A stretch of 64,000 nt of DNA, from assembly GCA_947599925.1 (NCBI GenBank), contig CANQFT010000001.1, forward strand, positions 62,001 through 126,000, in the 5' to 3' direction. A model generated the notes under the pieces. That model saw only the letters and a program-made list of their open reading frames with translations. It ran no database searches and had not been told where the DNA came from. Each line of letters starts with the position of its first letter. Positions within the stretch are counted from its first letter, which is position 1. Source of the stretch: an uncultured Oscillospiraceae bacterium (lineage in GTDB: Bacteria > Bacillota > Clostridia > Oscillospirales > Oscillospiraceae). Positions 20,427 through 30,072 of the stretch are shown here, piece by piece. The position numbers were made by a program, and so were the translations under genes.

Positions 20427-23400
20427 TTATTTCTTAAACAGGTCGCGCAGGACCTCCATCAGCTTGTCCACGTCGATGGGCTTGGACATATGGCCGTTCA
20501 TCCCGGCTTCCATGGCCTTTTCCCTATCCTCGTCAAAGGCGTTGGCGGTCATGGCGATGATGGGGATGTTGGCCAGGGCCGGGTCCTCCATGCCGCGGAT
20601 GGCCCTGGTGGTGGCGTAGCCGTCCAGAATGGGCATCTGAATGTCCATCAGGATCAGATCGTACCAGCCCGGCTGGGACGCGGCCACCATGTCCCGGGCC
20701 TGTTCGCCGTTTTCCGCGCACTCCACCTGGAATCCCACGCCGGAGAGGATCTCCACGGCGATCTCCCGGTTGAGCTCGTTGTCCTCGGCCAGCAGGATGC
20801 GCTTTCCGGCAAAGAGGCCCTCCTGCCTCTCCGTTTCCGGCGCGGCGGTCTTCTGCTCGACCGCTTGGCCCAGGCTGCGCTCCAGGACCTGGTGCAGTTC
20901 GGAGACGAAGAGGGGCTTGCTGATGAATCCGGTGGCGCCGGCGGCCAGGGCCTCTTTTTCAATGTCCGCCCAGTCGTAAGCGGACATGAGGATGATGGGG
21001 GAGGTGTCTCCGATGGTCTGGCGGATGTGGCGGATGGTCTCCACGCCGCTCATCTCCGGCATGGACCAGTCGATGATGTACACCTCAAAGGGGTCGGCCA
21101 GCTCCAGGGCCTCGCTGGTCCGGAGGATGGCCTCTTTGCCGGACATGGCCCACTCCGCGCGCATACCGATCTGCCGGAGCATTTTGGACGCGCTCTGGCA
21201 GCAGATGGCGTCGTCATCCACCACCAGGCCGCGGAAGCCCTTCAGCGCCGCGATGGGTTCCGGCTTTTGCCGGATGTCGGTGAAGCGCAGTTCCAGCACC
21301 ACCGTGAAGGTGGTGCCCTTGCCCTGCTCGCTCTCCACGGTGATGGTGCCGCCCATCATGTCCACGATGTTCTTGGCGATGGCCATGCCCAGACCCGTGC
21401 CCTGGATGCCGTTGACGGTGGAGGTCTGTTCCCTGGTGAATGGGTCAAATACTGTTTTCATAAACTCCGGGCTCATGCCGATCCCCGTGTCGCTGACCCG
21501 GAACTCATAGACGCCCCGCTTGGGGGAGCGAGAGGGCTTTTGCGTGACCTGGATGGCCACGGTGCCGCCCGCTGGGGTGAACTTGATGGCGTTGGAGATC
21601 AGGTTCAGCAGGACCTGGTTGAGCCGCAGCCTGTCGCAGTAGATCTTCTCCTCCGTAATGTCCACCGTGTCGATAAAGAGCTCCTGCCGCTTGGCGTGTA
21701 TATCCGACTGGATCATGTTGCGAAGGCCCTGCAGGATCTCCGCCAGATCCTCCGGCTTCTCGTTGATGGTGACCTTGCCCGACTCGATGCGGCTCATGTC
21801 CAGAACATCGTTGATGAGGGAGAGCAGATGGTTGGACGACTGGGTGATCTTGCCCAGATAGTCCCGCACCTTTTCCTGGTTGTCCAGGTGGGTGGTGATC
21901 AGCGCGGTGTAGCCGATGATGGCGTTCATGGGGGTGCGGATGTCGTGGGACATATTGTTGAGGAACACGGTCTTCGCGCGGCTGGCCGCGTCCGCGGCGT
22001 GGAGGGCGGTGGAGAGTTCCTGGGTCTTGACCTCCAGGGCCGCGGTGGCGCGGGCGACCTTGTTTTCCAGCTTGTGCTGGTTGCGGGTACGCACCATCAG
22101 CATCACCACGGTGAAGAGCAGCAACAGCACCGCGACGATGCCCACCACAAAGTATTCCGGGTGCTGATACAAGACCGCCTGGATGGAGGTGGCCCGCCCG
22201 CTCTGGGCGGCGTTGATCTCCTGGGCGACGATGGAATCGACCCTGGCGGCGGTGAGGCTCTCGGTGCTCTTGTCCAGGATGGAGAGCAGGTAGCGCCCGT
22301 TCTCCAGGCTGTTGCTCACCGCGTAGGAGAAGGAGGTGCTGCCAAAGGTGGTGGAGGCCAGCCGGTTGCGGATGTCCTCGGTGGTGTACCACTCGGAGGT
22401 GTAGGCGTAGAGGAAGGTGGCGTCCACCTTGCCCTCCATCACCGCCTTCACGCAGTCCCCTGAGGTGTTCATCCAGGTCAGCGCCTCGCTGGGATAGCGG
22501 TTGGTGATATACTCCTCCAGCGCCTCGGAGCGCGTCAGGGCCGCCACCGTCCCCACCGTGCCGTCAAATCCGTCCAGCGTCAGACGGGAAAAGTTGGTCT
22601 GGTAATAGGGGGTGGTGATCTTGAAGTTCTCCTCCTCGGCCAGATAGGAGTCGCTCACGAAGTCCAGCACCACGTCCGCCGCCTCAGAATCCCGGAGCTT
22701 GAAATACTCTTCCCGGTCCTTGACGGGGATAAACTCGTAGTCCAGGGAGAGATAGTCGGCCAGGACTTTGAAGAGGGAGGGCAGGATGCCCTTGGCCTCG
22801 CCGTCCTGAAAGTAGCTGTACGGGATGCGGTCGGGGTTCATCAGCAGACGGATGGGCCGGCCCGACTGCCGGAGCTCGCTCAGATACGCCTGCTCCTGCG
22901 CGTTGAGGATGATGGCGCCGTTTTGGTTGGCGGAGTAATATTTGCTGTGCAGCTCGTCCCGCCAGTTGGGGTCGTGGAGGTCCATCTCGTTGATGGCGAT
23001 GTTGATCTCGTCCATCAGGTCGGCCCGGTCCTTCCGGGTGCAGACGTAAAAGGGGCTGGCGCTGAAGGATTCCAGCAGCCATTCGTCCCCCATCAGACGC
23101 AGACTGCCGGTGACCGCCCCGTCCACCTGGCCGTTTTGGAGGGCCTGGGAGAGCTCGTCCTGGGTGGCGAAATACACCGCGTTGAACGTAAAGCCGTGCT
23201 CCTGGGCAAAGTTCTCAAAGTTGAGGTTTTTGGAGTTTTCCTCCAGCATACCCACCGTGATGCCGTCGTAGGTGGTATAATCCCCCTCCACGATGCTCTG
23301 GTTGCCCGCCTTTACGGTGAAGATGGTGGAGTTGACCCCGATGGGCTGGCTGGAGAAGAGGAACTCCTCCTCCCGTTCCGGGGTCATGGACACGGAGGTG

Positions 23401-23687
23401 ACAATATCCACCTCGCCGCTGCGGAGCATATCCAGGGCCTGGGCGTAGGAGCCGTCGTAGCCTATGTATTCATAGGTCCAGCCCCCGTGGACGGCCAGGC
23501 GCTGGAGAAATTCGTACCCGTATCCGCTCCGGCGGCCGTTGTCCGCGATGGTGTGGTAGCCGGGGAAGGAGAAAAACCCCACGCGGAGCACGTTCTCCTC
23601 CTGTGGCGCGGCATAGGCGAAGGGGCAGGAGGCCCCCAGCAGGAGAGCGGCGAGCAGCAGGGCGCATATCCGGCGCGGCGTTTTCAT
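20427..23687 (-). CDS. BvgS/EvgS-like hybrid sensor histidine kinase: signal peptide, two substrate-binding-like domains, TM, HisKA, HATPase, two receiver domains
   Basis: VGFFSFPGYHTIADNGRRSGYGYEFLQRL; NNMSHDIRTPMNAIIGYT; GTGLGMAIAKNIVDMMGG; VDDDAI...DWSMPEMSG; LAEDNELNREI...LMDIQMPILDGYATTRAIR. Confidence 0.9.
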   Translation of the reverse strand: MKTPRRICALLLAALLLGASCPFAYAAPQEENVLRVGFFSFPGYHTIADNGRRSGYGYEFLQRLAVHGGWTYEYIGYDGSYAQALDMLRSGEVDIVTSVSMTPEREEEFLFSSQPIGVNSTIFTVKAGNQSIVEGDYTTYDGITVGMLEENSKNLNFENFAQEHGFTFNAVYFATQDELSQALQNGQVDGAVTGSLRLMGDEWLLESFSASPFYVCTRKDRADLMDEINIAINEMDLHDPNWRDELHSKYYSANQNGAIILNAQEQAYLSELRQSGRPIRLLMNPDRIPYSYFQDGEAKGILPSLFKVLADYLSLDYEFIPVKDREEYFKLRDSEAADVVLDFVSDSYLAEEENFKITTPYYQTNFSRLTLDGFDGTVGTVAALTRSEALEEYITNRYPSEALTWMNTSGDCVKAVMEGKVDATFLYAYTSEWYTTEDIRNRLASTTFGSTSFSYAVSNSLENGRYLLSILDKSTESLTAARVDSIVAQEINAAQSGRATSIQAVLYQHPEYFVVGIVAVLLLLFTVVMLMVRTRNQHKLENKVARATAALEVKTQELSTALHAADAASRAKTVFLNNMSHDIRTPMNAIIGYTALITTHLDNQEKVRDYLGKITQSSNHLLSLINDVLDMSRIESGKVTINEKPEDLAEILQGLRNMIQSDIHAKRQELFIDTVDITEEKIYCDRLRLNQVLLNLISNAIKFTPAGGTVAIQVTQKPSRSPKRGVYEFRVSDTGIGMSPEFMKTVFDPFTREQTSTVNGIQGTGLGMAIAKNIVDMMGGTITVESEQGKGTTFTVVLELRFTDIRQKPEPIAALKGFRGLVVDDDAICCQSASKMLRQIGMRAEWAMSGKEAILRTSEALELADPFEVYIIDWSMPEMSGVETIRHIRQTIGDTSPIILMSAYDWADIEKEALAAGATGFISKPLFVSELHQVLERSLGQAVEQKTAAPETERQEGLFAGKRILLAEDNELNREIAVEILSGVGFQVECAENGEQARDMVAASQPGWYDLILMDIQMPILDGYATTRAIRGMEDPALANIPIIAMTANAFDEDREKAMEAGMNGHMSKPIDVDKLMEVLRDLFKK

Positions 23688-23907
23688 GGGTCAGTCCTCC
23701 GTTTCCGTTGAATCGGGCAGGAAAATGTTTCATTCATAGTATTATACCACAGTACGCGGCCCTCTGTATAGCCCCAAAGCGCAATTTCTCAGCGCGTGCC
23801 CGCCCTCAGATTGCCAAATCATACCGCGCCTTATGTTCGCATATCCAAAAGCCGGGCGTCCATACTAAGAATCGTCAGTACAGAAATAGGCAGGAGGAAT
23901 CCCCTTG

Positions 23908-24090
23908 ATGAAAGCAACTGGCGTCGTAAGACGCATCGACGACCTTGGCCGTATCGTCATCCCCAAAGAGATCCGCCGCACCATGCGTATCCGCGAGGGC
24001 GACCCGCCGCTGACGACGTTGGAACGCTGGGAACGCTTCTGCCTCGGAATGCTCAAACTGGAAAAGCGGGCGGGGTGGGGCGGTACATAG
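23908..24090 (+). pseudogene. spoVT: SpoVT 5' fragment (aa 1-33), continuing into the recombinase 3' tail: attL gene fusion
   Basis: MKATGVVRRIDDLGRIVIPKEIRRTMRIREGDP is the SpoVT/AbrB-family N-terminus; it then diverges to PLTTLERWERFCLGMLKLEKRAGWGGT*. RBS AGGAGG present. Confidence 0.85.
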
Positions 24091-24119
24091 ATGCGGAAAA
24101 GCGCCGCGAGAGATGACAA

Positions 24120-24152
24120 ACGATACCACACGCTGGCGCGAGTGTGGTATAA
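24120..24152. repeat. Palindromic element, inverted copy of the 2773-2807 family
   Basis: Reverse complement ATTATACCACACTCGCGCCAGCGTGTGGTAT versus ATTATACCACATCCGCGCCAGCGGTGTGGTATAAT. Confidence 0.7.
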
Positions 24153-24255
24153 TGTCCGCGAAGAGGCTATGATACCGACTGGATGCGCCATAAAAATGCT
24201 TTCAGGTACATTTTAACTTCCGGGGCTATACTGTTCCAGGAAAGGGGTGGGACGG

Positions 24256-24933
24256 ATGCGTATTCTGATCGCCGAGGACGAGATCCCCATCGCCAAGGCC
24301 CTCAAGGCCCTGTTGGAGCGAAACAAGTACACCGTGGACATGGTCCACAACGGCAACGATGCCCTGGACTACATCACCGAGGTCAGCTACGACGCTCTGG
24401 TGCTGGACATTATGATGCCCGGGCTGGACGGGTTGGAGGTCCTCCGCCGGGCCCGCGCCCAGGGAGTCGCCGCCCCCGCCCTCTTCCTCACGGCCCGGAG
24501 CGAGGTGGAGGACCGGGTGACGGGGCTGGACGCCGGGGCGGACGACTATCTGCCCAAGCCCTTTGCCACCGCGGAGTTCCTGGCCCGCGTCCGGGCCCTG
24601 ACCCGCCGCCGGGGAGAGTACGCCCACGCCCTGCTCACCCTGGGCGACCTCACTTTGGACACCGCGGAGTATACCCTGCGGGTGGGGGATGCCCAGGAGC
24701 GGCTGAGCAACAAGGAATACCAGCTGATGGAGCTGCTGATGCGAAACCCCAGGCAGGTCTTTTCCACGGAGCGGCTGATGGAGACGGTCTGGGGCCTGGA
24801 CGCCGAGGCGGATCTGGACGTGGTCTGGACGTACATCGGCTTTTTGCGGAAAAAACTCAAGGCCCTGGGCGCCCATGTGGAGCTGCGGACCATCCGGGGG
24901 CTGGGGTACACGCTGGAGGAGAGCCTATGCTGA
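24256..24933 (+). CDS. OmpR-family response regulator
   Basis: MRILIAEDEIPIAKALKALLER...LDIMMPGLDGLEV...PKPFATAEFLARVRAL plus winged-helix domain. Confidence 0.95.
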   Translation: MRILIAEDEIPIAKALKALLERNKYTVDMVHNGNDALDYITEVSYDALVLDIMMPGLDGLEVLRRARAQGVAAPALFLTARSEVEDRVTGLDAGADDYLPKPFATAEFLARVRALTRRRGEYAHALLTLGDLTLDTAEYTLRVGDAQERLSNKEYQLMELLMRNPRQVFSTERLMETVWGLDAEADLDVVWTYIGFLRKKLKALGAHVELRTIRGLGYTLEESLC

Positions 24934-26219
24934 AGAAGATGCACTGGCGGTTCATCGCCTCCGCCATGGCCGCCATCACCGCGGTGGTGCTGGTGCTGGT
25001 GGGAGGGATGAACCTCTGGAACTACCACATCACGACCCAGCGGCAGGACGACATCCTGGCCGAGCTGATGACCCGGCAGGAGGACCAGACAGTCCCGTCT
25101 CCCAACCTCCCCTCCGACTCCCTCGCCGATCCTCCGGAGGACCAGGAGCCGCCTCCGGACCGGGAGGGGCGGGAGCCCTTCCGGGACGACGCGCCCTTTG
25201 GCCGGGGCGGCCACTCCCCGGAACTGCGGTATATGCTGCGCTACTTCGCCGTCACCTGCGACGCGTCGGGGACGGCGGTGGGGACCGACCGGGAATTTAT
25301 CGCCTCGGTGACTTCCCAGGAGGCGGCCCAGTGGGGCGAGCGGGTGGCCCGCTCCGGCGGGACGACGGGGTATCTGAACGGCTACCGCTACCTGAAGCGC
25401 GCCACCGGGGACGGCTGGACCATCCTCTTTTTGAACTCCGAGCGGGAGATCCAGGCCATGCTCACGCTGTTGGCGGTGTCCTCGGCGGTGGCGGTCATCA
25501 GCCTGCTGGTGGTCTTTGTGCTGGTGGTGCTGTTCTCCCGGCGGGCCATCGCCCCTTATGTGCGGAACATCGAGATGCAAAAGCAGTTCATCACCGACGC
25601 CGGCCATGAGCTCAAGACCCCTCTCACCGCCATCTCCGCCTCCGCCGACGTCCTGGCCATGGACGCCCCGGACAGCGAGTGGGTGGCCTCCATCCAGACC
25701 GAGTGCGCCCGGATGAGCAAGCTGGTGTCCGACCTTGTCACCCTGTCCCGGCTGGACGAGGAGCAGCCCTTCCCGGAACGGGCCGACTTCTCGCTGTCCG
25801 ACGCGGTCTGGGAGATCGCCGAGCCGGCCCAGACCTTGGCCAAGGCCAGACAGCGGACCTACGAGCAGACCATCCAGGACGGGATCGTCCTCCACGGGGA
25901 CAAGGGAGCCATCCAGCAAATGGTGTCCATCCTGCTGGACAACGCCATGAAATACTCCGCCGAGCGGGGGCGGATCCGCCTGAGCCTGAGCCGGGTCAAG
26001 GGCAGGGCCCAGATCCAGGTGTTCAACACCTGCGACCTCTCCGGCGTGGAGATCGACCGGCTCTTCGACCGCTTCTACCGCCCGGACGCCTCCCGCTCCT
26101 CCCACACCGGCGGGACCGGCATCGGCCTGTCCATCGCCCGCTCCATCGCCCAGGCCCACGGGGGCAGCCTCACCGCCCAGACCGGGGACGGGGGCATCAC
26201 CTTCACGGCGCGGTTCTGA
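24927..26219 (+). CDS. Sensor histidine kinase
   Basis: MLKKMHWRFIASAMAAITAVV; FITDAGHELKTPLTAISASADVL; GGTGIGLSIARSIAQAHGG; overlaps the RR stop. Confidence 0.95.
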   Translation: MLKKMHWRFIASAMAAITAVVLVLVGGMNLWNYHITTQRQDDILAELMTRQEDQTVPSPNLPSDSLADPPEDQEPPPDREGREPFRDDAPFGRGGHSPELRYMLRYFAVTCDASGTAVGTDREFIASVTSQEAAQWGERVARSGGTTGYLNGYRYLKRATGDGWTILFLNSEREIQAMLTLLAVSSAVAVISLLVVFVLVVLFSRRAIAPYVRNIEMQKQFITDAGHELKTPLTAISASADVLAMDAPDSEWVASIQTECARMSKLVSDLVTLSRLDEEQPFPERADFSLSDAVWEIAEPAQTLAKARQRTYEQTIQDGIVLHGDKGAIQQMVSILLDNAMKYSAERGRIRLSLSRVKGRAQIQVFNTCDLSGVEIDRLFDRFYRPDASRSSHTGGTGIGLSIARSIAQAHGGSLTAQTGDGGITFTARF

Positions 26220-26421
26220 CCGCCGGAAAACGCCCGCCGCGCCCAGACGGGACAAAAGCGTCCGCAGCTCCAGGCTGTGGGCGCTTTTTTTGGCGGCGGC
26301 GCCAACGTCACCAAGGGCCGGGCCGGGGCCGATGGCTTTACAGTTTGTTTACACTTCTTTTCAGGTTGATTTTGGGTTGAACTGGTATGCTGGCCCCAAT
26401 GATGAAAAGGGGGTCGGTTCC

Positions 26422-28128
26422 ATGTCTCAAACCTCTGCGCCGGTGAAGGAGAGACGGAAATTTCCGGTCAAGAAGCTGATCAAGTGGGTCGTGCTCCTGG
26501 CCGTGCTGGGCGTGGCCGGGTTTCTGGTCCTGCGGCACTTCACAGCCGGAGAGGGCGACCGCTCCGCCGGAGGCGACGTGGCCCGGATCACCGCACAGGT
26601 GGAGCGGCGCACCATCACCAGCTCTCTGAGCGGCAGCGGCACGCTCCAACCGGCCGCCTCCTATACGGTCACGACCCTGGTCCAAGGGGACATCCTCTCC
26701 GACACCTTCCAGGAGGGGGACCTGGTGGAAGAGGGGCAGGTCCTCTACCAAATCGACAGCTCGGACGCCGCCAACAACATCGAAAAGGCCCAGCTCTCCT
26801 TGTCCCAGGCCCAGAGGAGCTACAACAACACCCTGCAGGACCGCTACATCACCTCCGACGCCTCCGGGCAGGTCTACTCTTTGGAGGTAGAGGAGGGGGA
26901 CAAGGTCAACAACGGCCAGACCATCGCCCTGCTCCGGGACAGCTCGGTGATGACCCTGGAACTTCCCTTCCCCGCCGATGACGCCAAGGGCTTTTTCGTG
27001 GGCCAGACCGCCCAGGTCACTCTGGACGGCTCCTTTGAGGTGCTGACCGGGACGGTGACGGCGGTGGCCGCCACCGACACCGTGGCGGCGGGCAACTCCA
27101 TCCAGCGCGCCGTCACCATCGGGGTGGAGAACCCCGGCGGGCTCTCCACCGGCCAGGCCGCCGCCGCGGAGGTCAACGGCGTGGGCTGCGCGGCCAGCGG
27201 CGTGTTTTCCTACCGCGCCCAGTCCGCCGTCACCGCCTCCGCCTCCGGGACCATCACCCAGCTGAACATCCGGGAAGGGGACTGGGTGACCAGCGGCCAG
27301 ACCGTGGCCGTCTTGGGCGGCGACGACCTGAACAACTCCATCCAGAACGCCCAGGACTCCCTGCGAAACGCGGAGCTGTCCATGGAGAACACCCAGGAAC
27401 AGCTGGAGAACTACACCATCACCGCCCCGGTCAGCGGCACGGTGGTGGACAAGAACAAAAAGGCCGGGGAGACCATCTCCAACGCCAGCGCGGACCAGAC
27501 CCTCTGCACCATCTATGACCTGTCCTATCTGGAGATGACCCTGGCCATCGACGAGCTGGACATCAGCAAGGTGGCGGTGGGCCAGAAGGTCAGCATCACC
27601 TCCGACTCGGTGGAGGGAAAGAGCTACACCGGCGTCGTCACCAAGGTCTCGGTGGTGGGCGCCACCTCCATGGGCATCACCTCCTATCCCGCCACCATCC
27701 GCATCGACGAGACCGACGGTCTGCTTCCGGGGATGAATGTGGACGCGGAGATCGTGCTCAGCCAGGTGGAGGACGCCCTGACCATCCCCTCCGCCGCTCT
27801 GGAGCGGGGGAACCGCGTGCTGATCCCCGAAACCTCTCCCAGCGCAGCCAACGCCCTGGCCGACCAGGAGGCCCCGGAGGGGTACGTCTACGTCCAGGTG
27901 GAGACCGGCGCCAGCGACGACAGCTACATTGAGATCACCTCCGGTCTCCAAGAGGGGGACAGCGTGGCCTACACCCCCGCCACGGGAGAGAGCAGTGAGA
28001 TACCCTTTGGAATGCCCGGCGCCATGGGCGGGATGAATATGCCCGGCGGCGGATCCTTCGGCGGAGAACGCGGCGCCGGGGGCTTCAGCGGCAACCCCAA
28101 CCGGGGCGGGAACTTTGGGGGGCGCTGA
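26422..28128 (+). CDS. Efflux periplasmic adaptor/HlyD-like (MacA/RND-type) with Gly/Met-rich C-terminus
   Basis: Single N-terminal TM, biotinyl-lipoyl-like repeats (GTVVDKNKKAGETI), C-terminal GGMNMPGGGSFGGERGAGGFSGNPNRGGNFGGR. Confidence 0.9.
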   Translation: MSQTSAPVKERRKFPVKKLIKWVVLLAVLGVAGFLVLRHFTAGEGDRSAGGDVARITAQVERRTITSSLSGSGTLQPAASYTVTTLVQGDILSDTFQEGDLVEEGQVLYQIDSSDAANNIEKAQLSLSQAQRSYNNTLQDRYITSDASGQVYSLEVEEGDKVNNGQTIALLRDSSVMTLELPFPADDAKGFFVGQTAQVTLDGSFEVLTGTVTAVAATDTVAAGNSIQRAVTIGVENPGGLSTGQAAAAEVNGVGCAASGVFSYRAQSAVTASASGTITQLNIREGDWVTSGQTVAVLGGDDLNNSIQNAQDSLRNAELSMENTQEQLENYTITAPVSGTVVDKNKKAGETISNASADQTLCTIYDLSYLEMTLAIDELDISKVAVGQKVSITSDSVEGKSYTGVVTKVSVVGATSMGITSYPATIRIDETDGLLPGMNVDAEIVLSQVEDALTIPSAALERGNRVLIPETSPSAANALADQEAPEGYVYVQVETGASDDSYIEITSGLQEGDSVAYTPATGESSEIPFGMPGAMGGMNMPGGGSFGGERGAGGFSGNPNRGGNFGGR

Positions 28129-28130
28129 GC

Positions 28131-28868
28131 ATGGAGGCCCTGATCGAATTTCGCCAGGTCTGTAAGTTTTACCGCATGGGCGAGGAGACGGTGGTGGCCG
28201 CCGACCACATCGACATGACCATCCAGCGGGGAGAGTTCGTCGCCATCGTGGGCCAGTCCGGTTCCGGCAAGAGCACCTGCATGAACATCATCGGCTGTCT
28301 GGACGTTCCCTCCGAGGGGGTCTACCTGCTGGACGGGCAGGATGTGGGCCGGCTCTCCACCAAAAAGCTGGCCGCCATCCGCAACAAGATGCTGGGCTTT
28401 ATCTTTCAGCAGTATAACCTTCTGCCCAAGCAGAGCATTCTGGAAAACGTGGAGGTGCCCTTGATGTACGCGGGCGTGCCCCGGGGAGAGCGGCGGCGGC
28501 GGGCCATGGAGGTACTGGAGCAAGTTGGCCTGGCCGACAAGTACCGCCACCGGCCCAGCCAGCTCTCCGGCGGCCAGCAGCAGCGGGCGTCCATCGCCAG
28601 GGCGCTGGCCGGACGGCCCGCCATCATCCTGGCTGACGAGCCCACCGGCGCTTTGGACAGTCACACCGGCCGGGAAGTGCTGGCCATGCTCCAGGACGTC
28701 CACCGCCAGGGCAACACCGTCGTCCTGATCACCCACGACAACTCCATCGCCTGCGAGGCCCAGCGCATCATCCGCCTGGAGGACGGCCGGGTGGTCTACG
28801 ACGGGGACCCCCGCGCGCCCCAGGCCGTGGTACGCCACCGTTCCGGCGGAGAGGGGGGAGCCCGGTGA
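28131..28868 (+). CDS. ABC transporter ATP-binding protein (MacB-type)
   Basis: [52 protein letters not shown]. Confidence 0.96.
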   Translation: MEALIEFRQVCKFYRMGEETVVAADHIDMTIQRGEFVAIVGQSGSGKSTCMNIIGCLDVPSEGVYLLDGQDVGRLSTKKLAAIRNKMLGFIFQQYNLLPKQSILENVEVPLMYAGVPRGERRRRAMEVLEQVGLADKYRHRPSQLSGGQQQRASIARALAGRPAIILADEPTGALDSHTGREVLAMLQDVHRQGNTVVLITHDNSIACEAQRIIRLEDGRVVYDGDPRAPQAVVRHRSGGEGGAR

Positions 28869-30058
28869 GCATTTTGGAGACCTTCGGCCTGGCCCTGCAA
28901 AATATCTGGGCCAGCAAGATCCGCACCCTGCTGACCATGCTGGGCATTATCATCGGCGTCACCGCCGTGATCGTCATCGTGGGGCTGGGAAACGGGATGC
29001 AGAACTATATGCGCGACTCCTTTGCCTCTCTGGGCACCAATCAGCTCACCGTGATGATCTCCGGCCGCGGCTCCTCCAGAAGCATCTCTGTGGATGAGAT
29101 GTACCAGCTGGTGGAGGATCACGCCTCCTTGCTGGAGGGGCTCTCCCCCACCGTGCCCGTGATGGGGCAGATCAAGGTGGACACCGAGACCCTCTCCTCC
29201 TCCGTCACCGGCGTGGGGGAGGACTATCTGGATATGAAGGGCCTCACCCTGGCCCAAGGCCGGGGGCTCCAGTACGCGGACGTCGCCGAGCGGCGCACCG
29301 TGTGCGTGGTGGGGGCCTATGTGGCCCGGGAGTATTTTCAAAATAACGCCGTGGGCCAGACCCTGCGGGTCAACGGCAGGAAGGTGAACATCGTCGGGGT
29401 CCTGGAACAGCAGGAGGAGGACATGGACGAGGGCGGGAGCGACGACTGCCTCTATCTGCCCTATTCCACCGCCTCTCGCTTCTTCTCCGGCGGGCAGGTG
29501 AGCAGTTATATGGTGACGGTGACCGACGAGGACCGCATCAACGACGCCCAGACCGTCTTAGAGGACGCCCTCTACGCCGTCTTTGGCGACAGCGACTCCT
29601 ACACCGTGTCCAACATGGCGGCGGCGCTGGAGACCATGAACTCCATGATCGGCATGGTCATCACCATCCTGGCCCTCATCGCCGGGATCTCCCTTTTGGT
29701 GGGCGGCATCGGCATTATGAATATCATGCTGGTCTCGGTGAGTGAGCGCACACGGGAGATCGGCATCCGAAAGGCGCTGGGGGCGCGGGAAGGGGTCATC
29801 CTCCGGCAGTTCGTCATCGAGGCGGCCACCACCTCCGGCCTGGGCGGACTGTTTGGCATCGCCCTGGGCTACCTTCTCTCGCGGGTGGCCACCGTGGTGA
29901 TCACCAACCTCACCGAGACGGCCATCACCGTCTCCCCATCCCTGGCGGCGGTGGCCATGGCCTCCGGCATCTCCATCGCCATCGGCGTGCTGTTTGGCTT
30001 TCTCCCCGCGCGCAAGGCGGCCCGGCTCAACCCCATCGACGCTTTGAGATACGATTAA
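28865..30058 (+). CDS. ABC transporter permease (MacB/FtsX-type)
   Basis: NIWASKIRTLLTMLGIIIGVTAVIVIVGLGNGMQNYM...ERTREIGIRKALGAREGVILRQFVIEA. Confidence 0.95.
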   Translation: MSILETFGLALQNIWASKIRTLLTMLGIIIGVTAVIVIVGLGNGMQNYMRDSFASLGTNQLTVMISGRGSSRSISVDEMYQLVEDHASLLEGLSPTVPVMGQIKVDTETLSSSVTGVGEDYLDMKGLTLAQGRGLQYADVAERRTVCVVGAYVAREYFQNNAVGQTLRVNGRKVNIVGVLEQQEEDMDEGGSDDCLYLPYSTASRFFSGGQVSSYMVTVTDEDRINDAQTVLEDALYAVFGDSDSYTVSNMAAALETMNSMIGMVITILALIAGISLLVGGIGIMNIMLVSVSERTREIGIRKALGAREGVILRQFVIEAATTSGLGGLFGIALGYLLSRVATVVITNLTETAITVSPSLAAVAMASGISIAIGVLFGFLPARKAARLNPIDALRYD

Positions 30059-30072
30059 AGGAGTGCTGCTTT

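Noticed and set aside
23908-24090. Independent short AbrB-type antitoxin
   Set aside because: The homology ends abruptly at the 13-bp core and the missing SpoVT half exists in phase at 36224; the tail is better explained as the recombinase 3' end.
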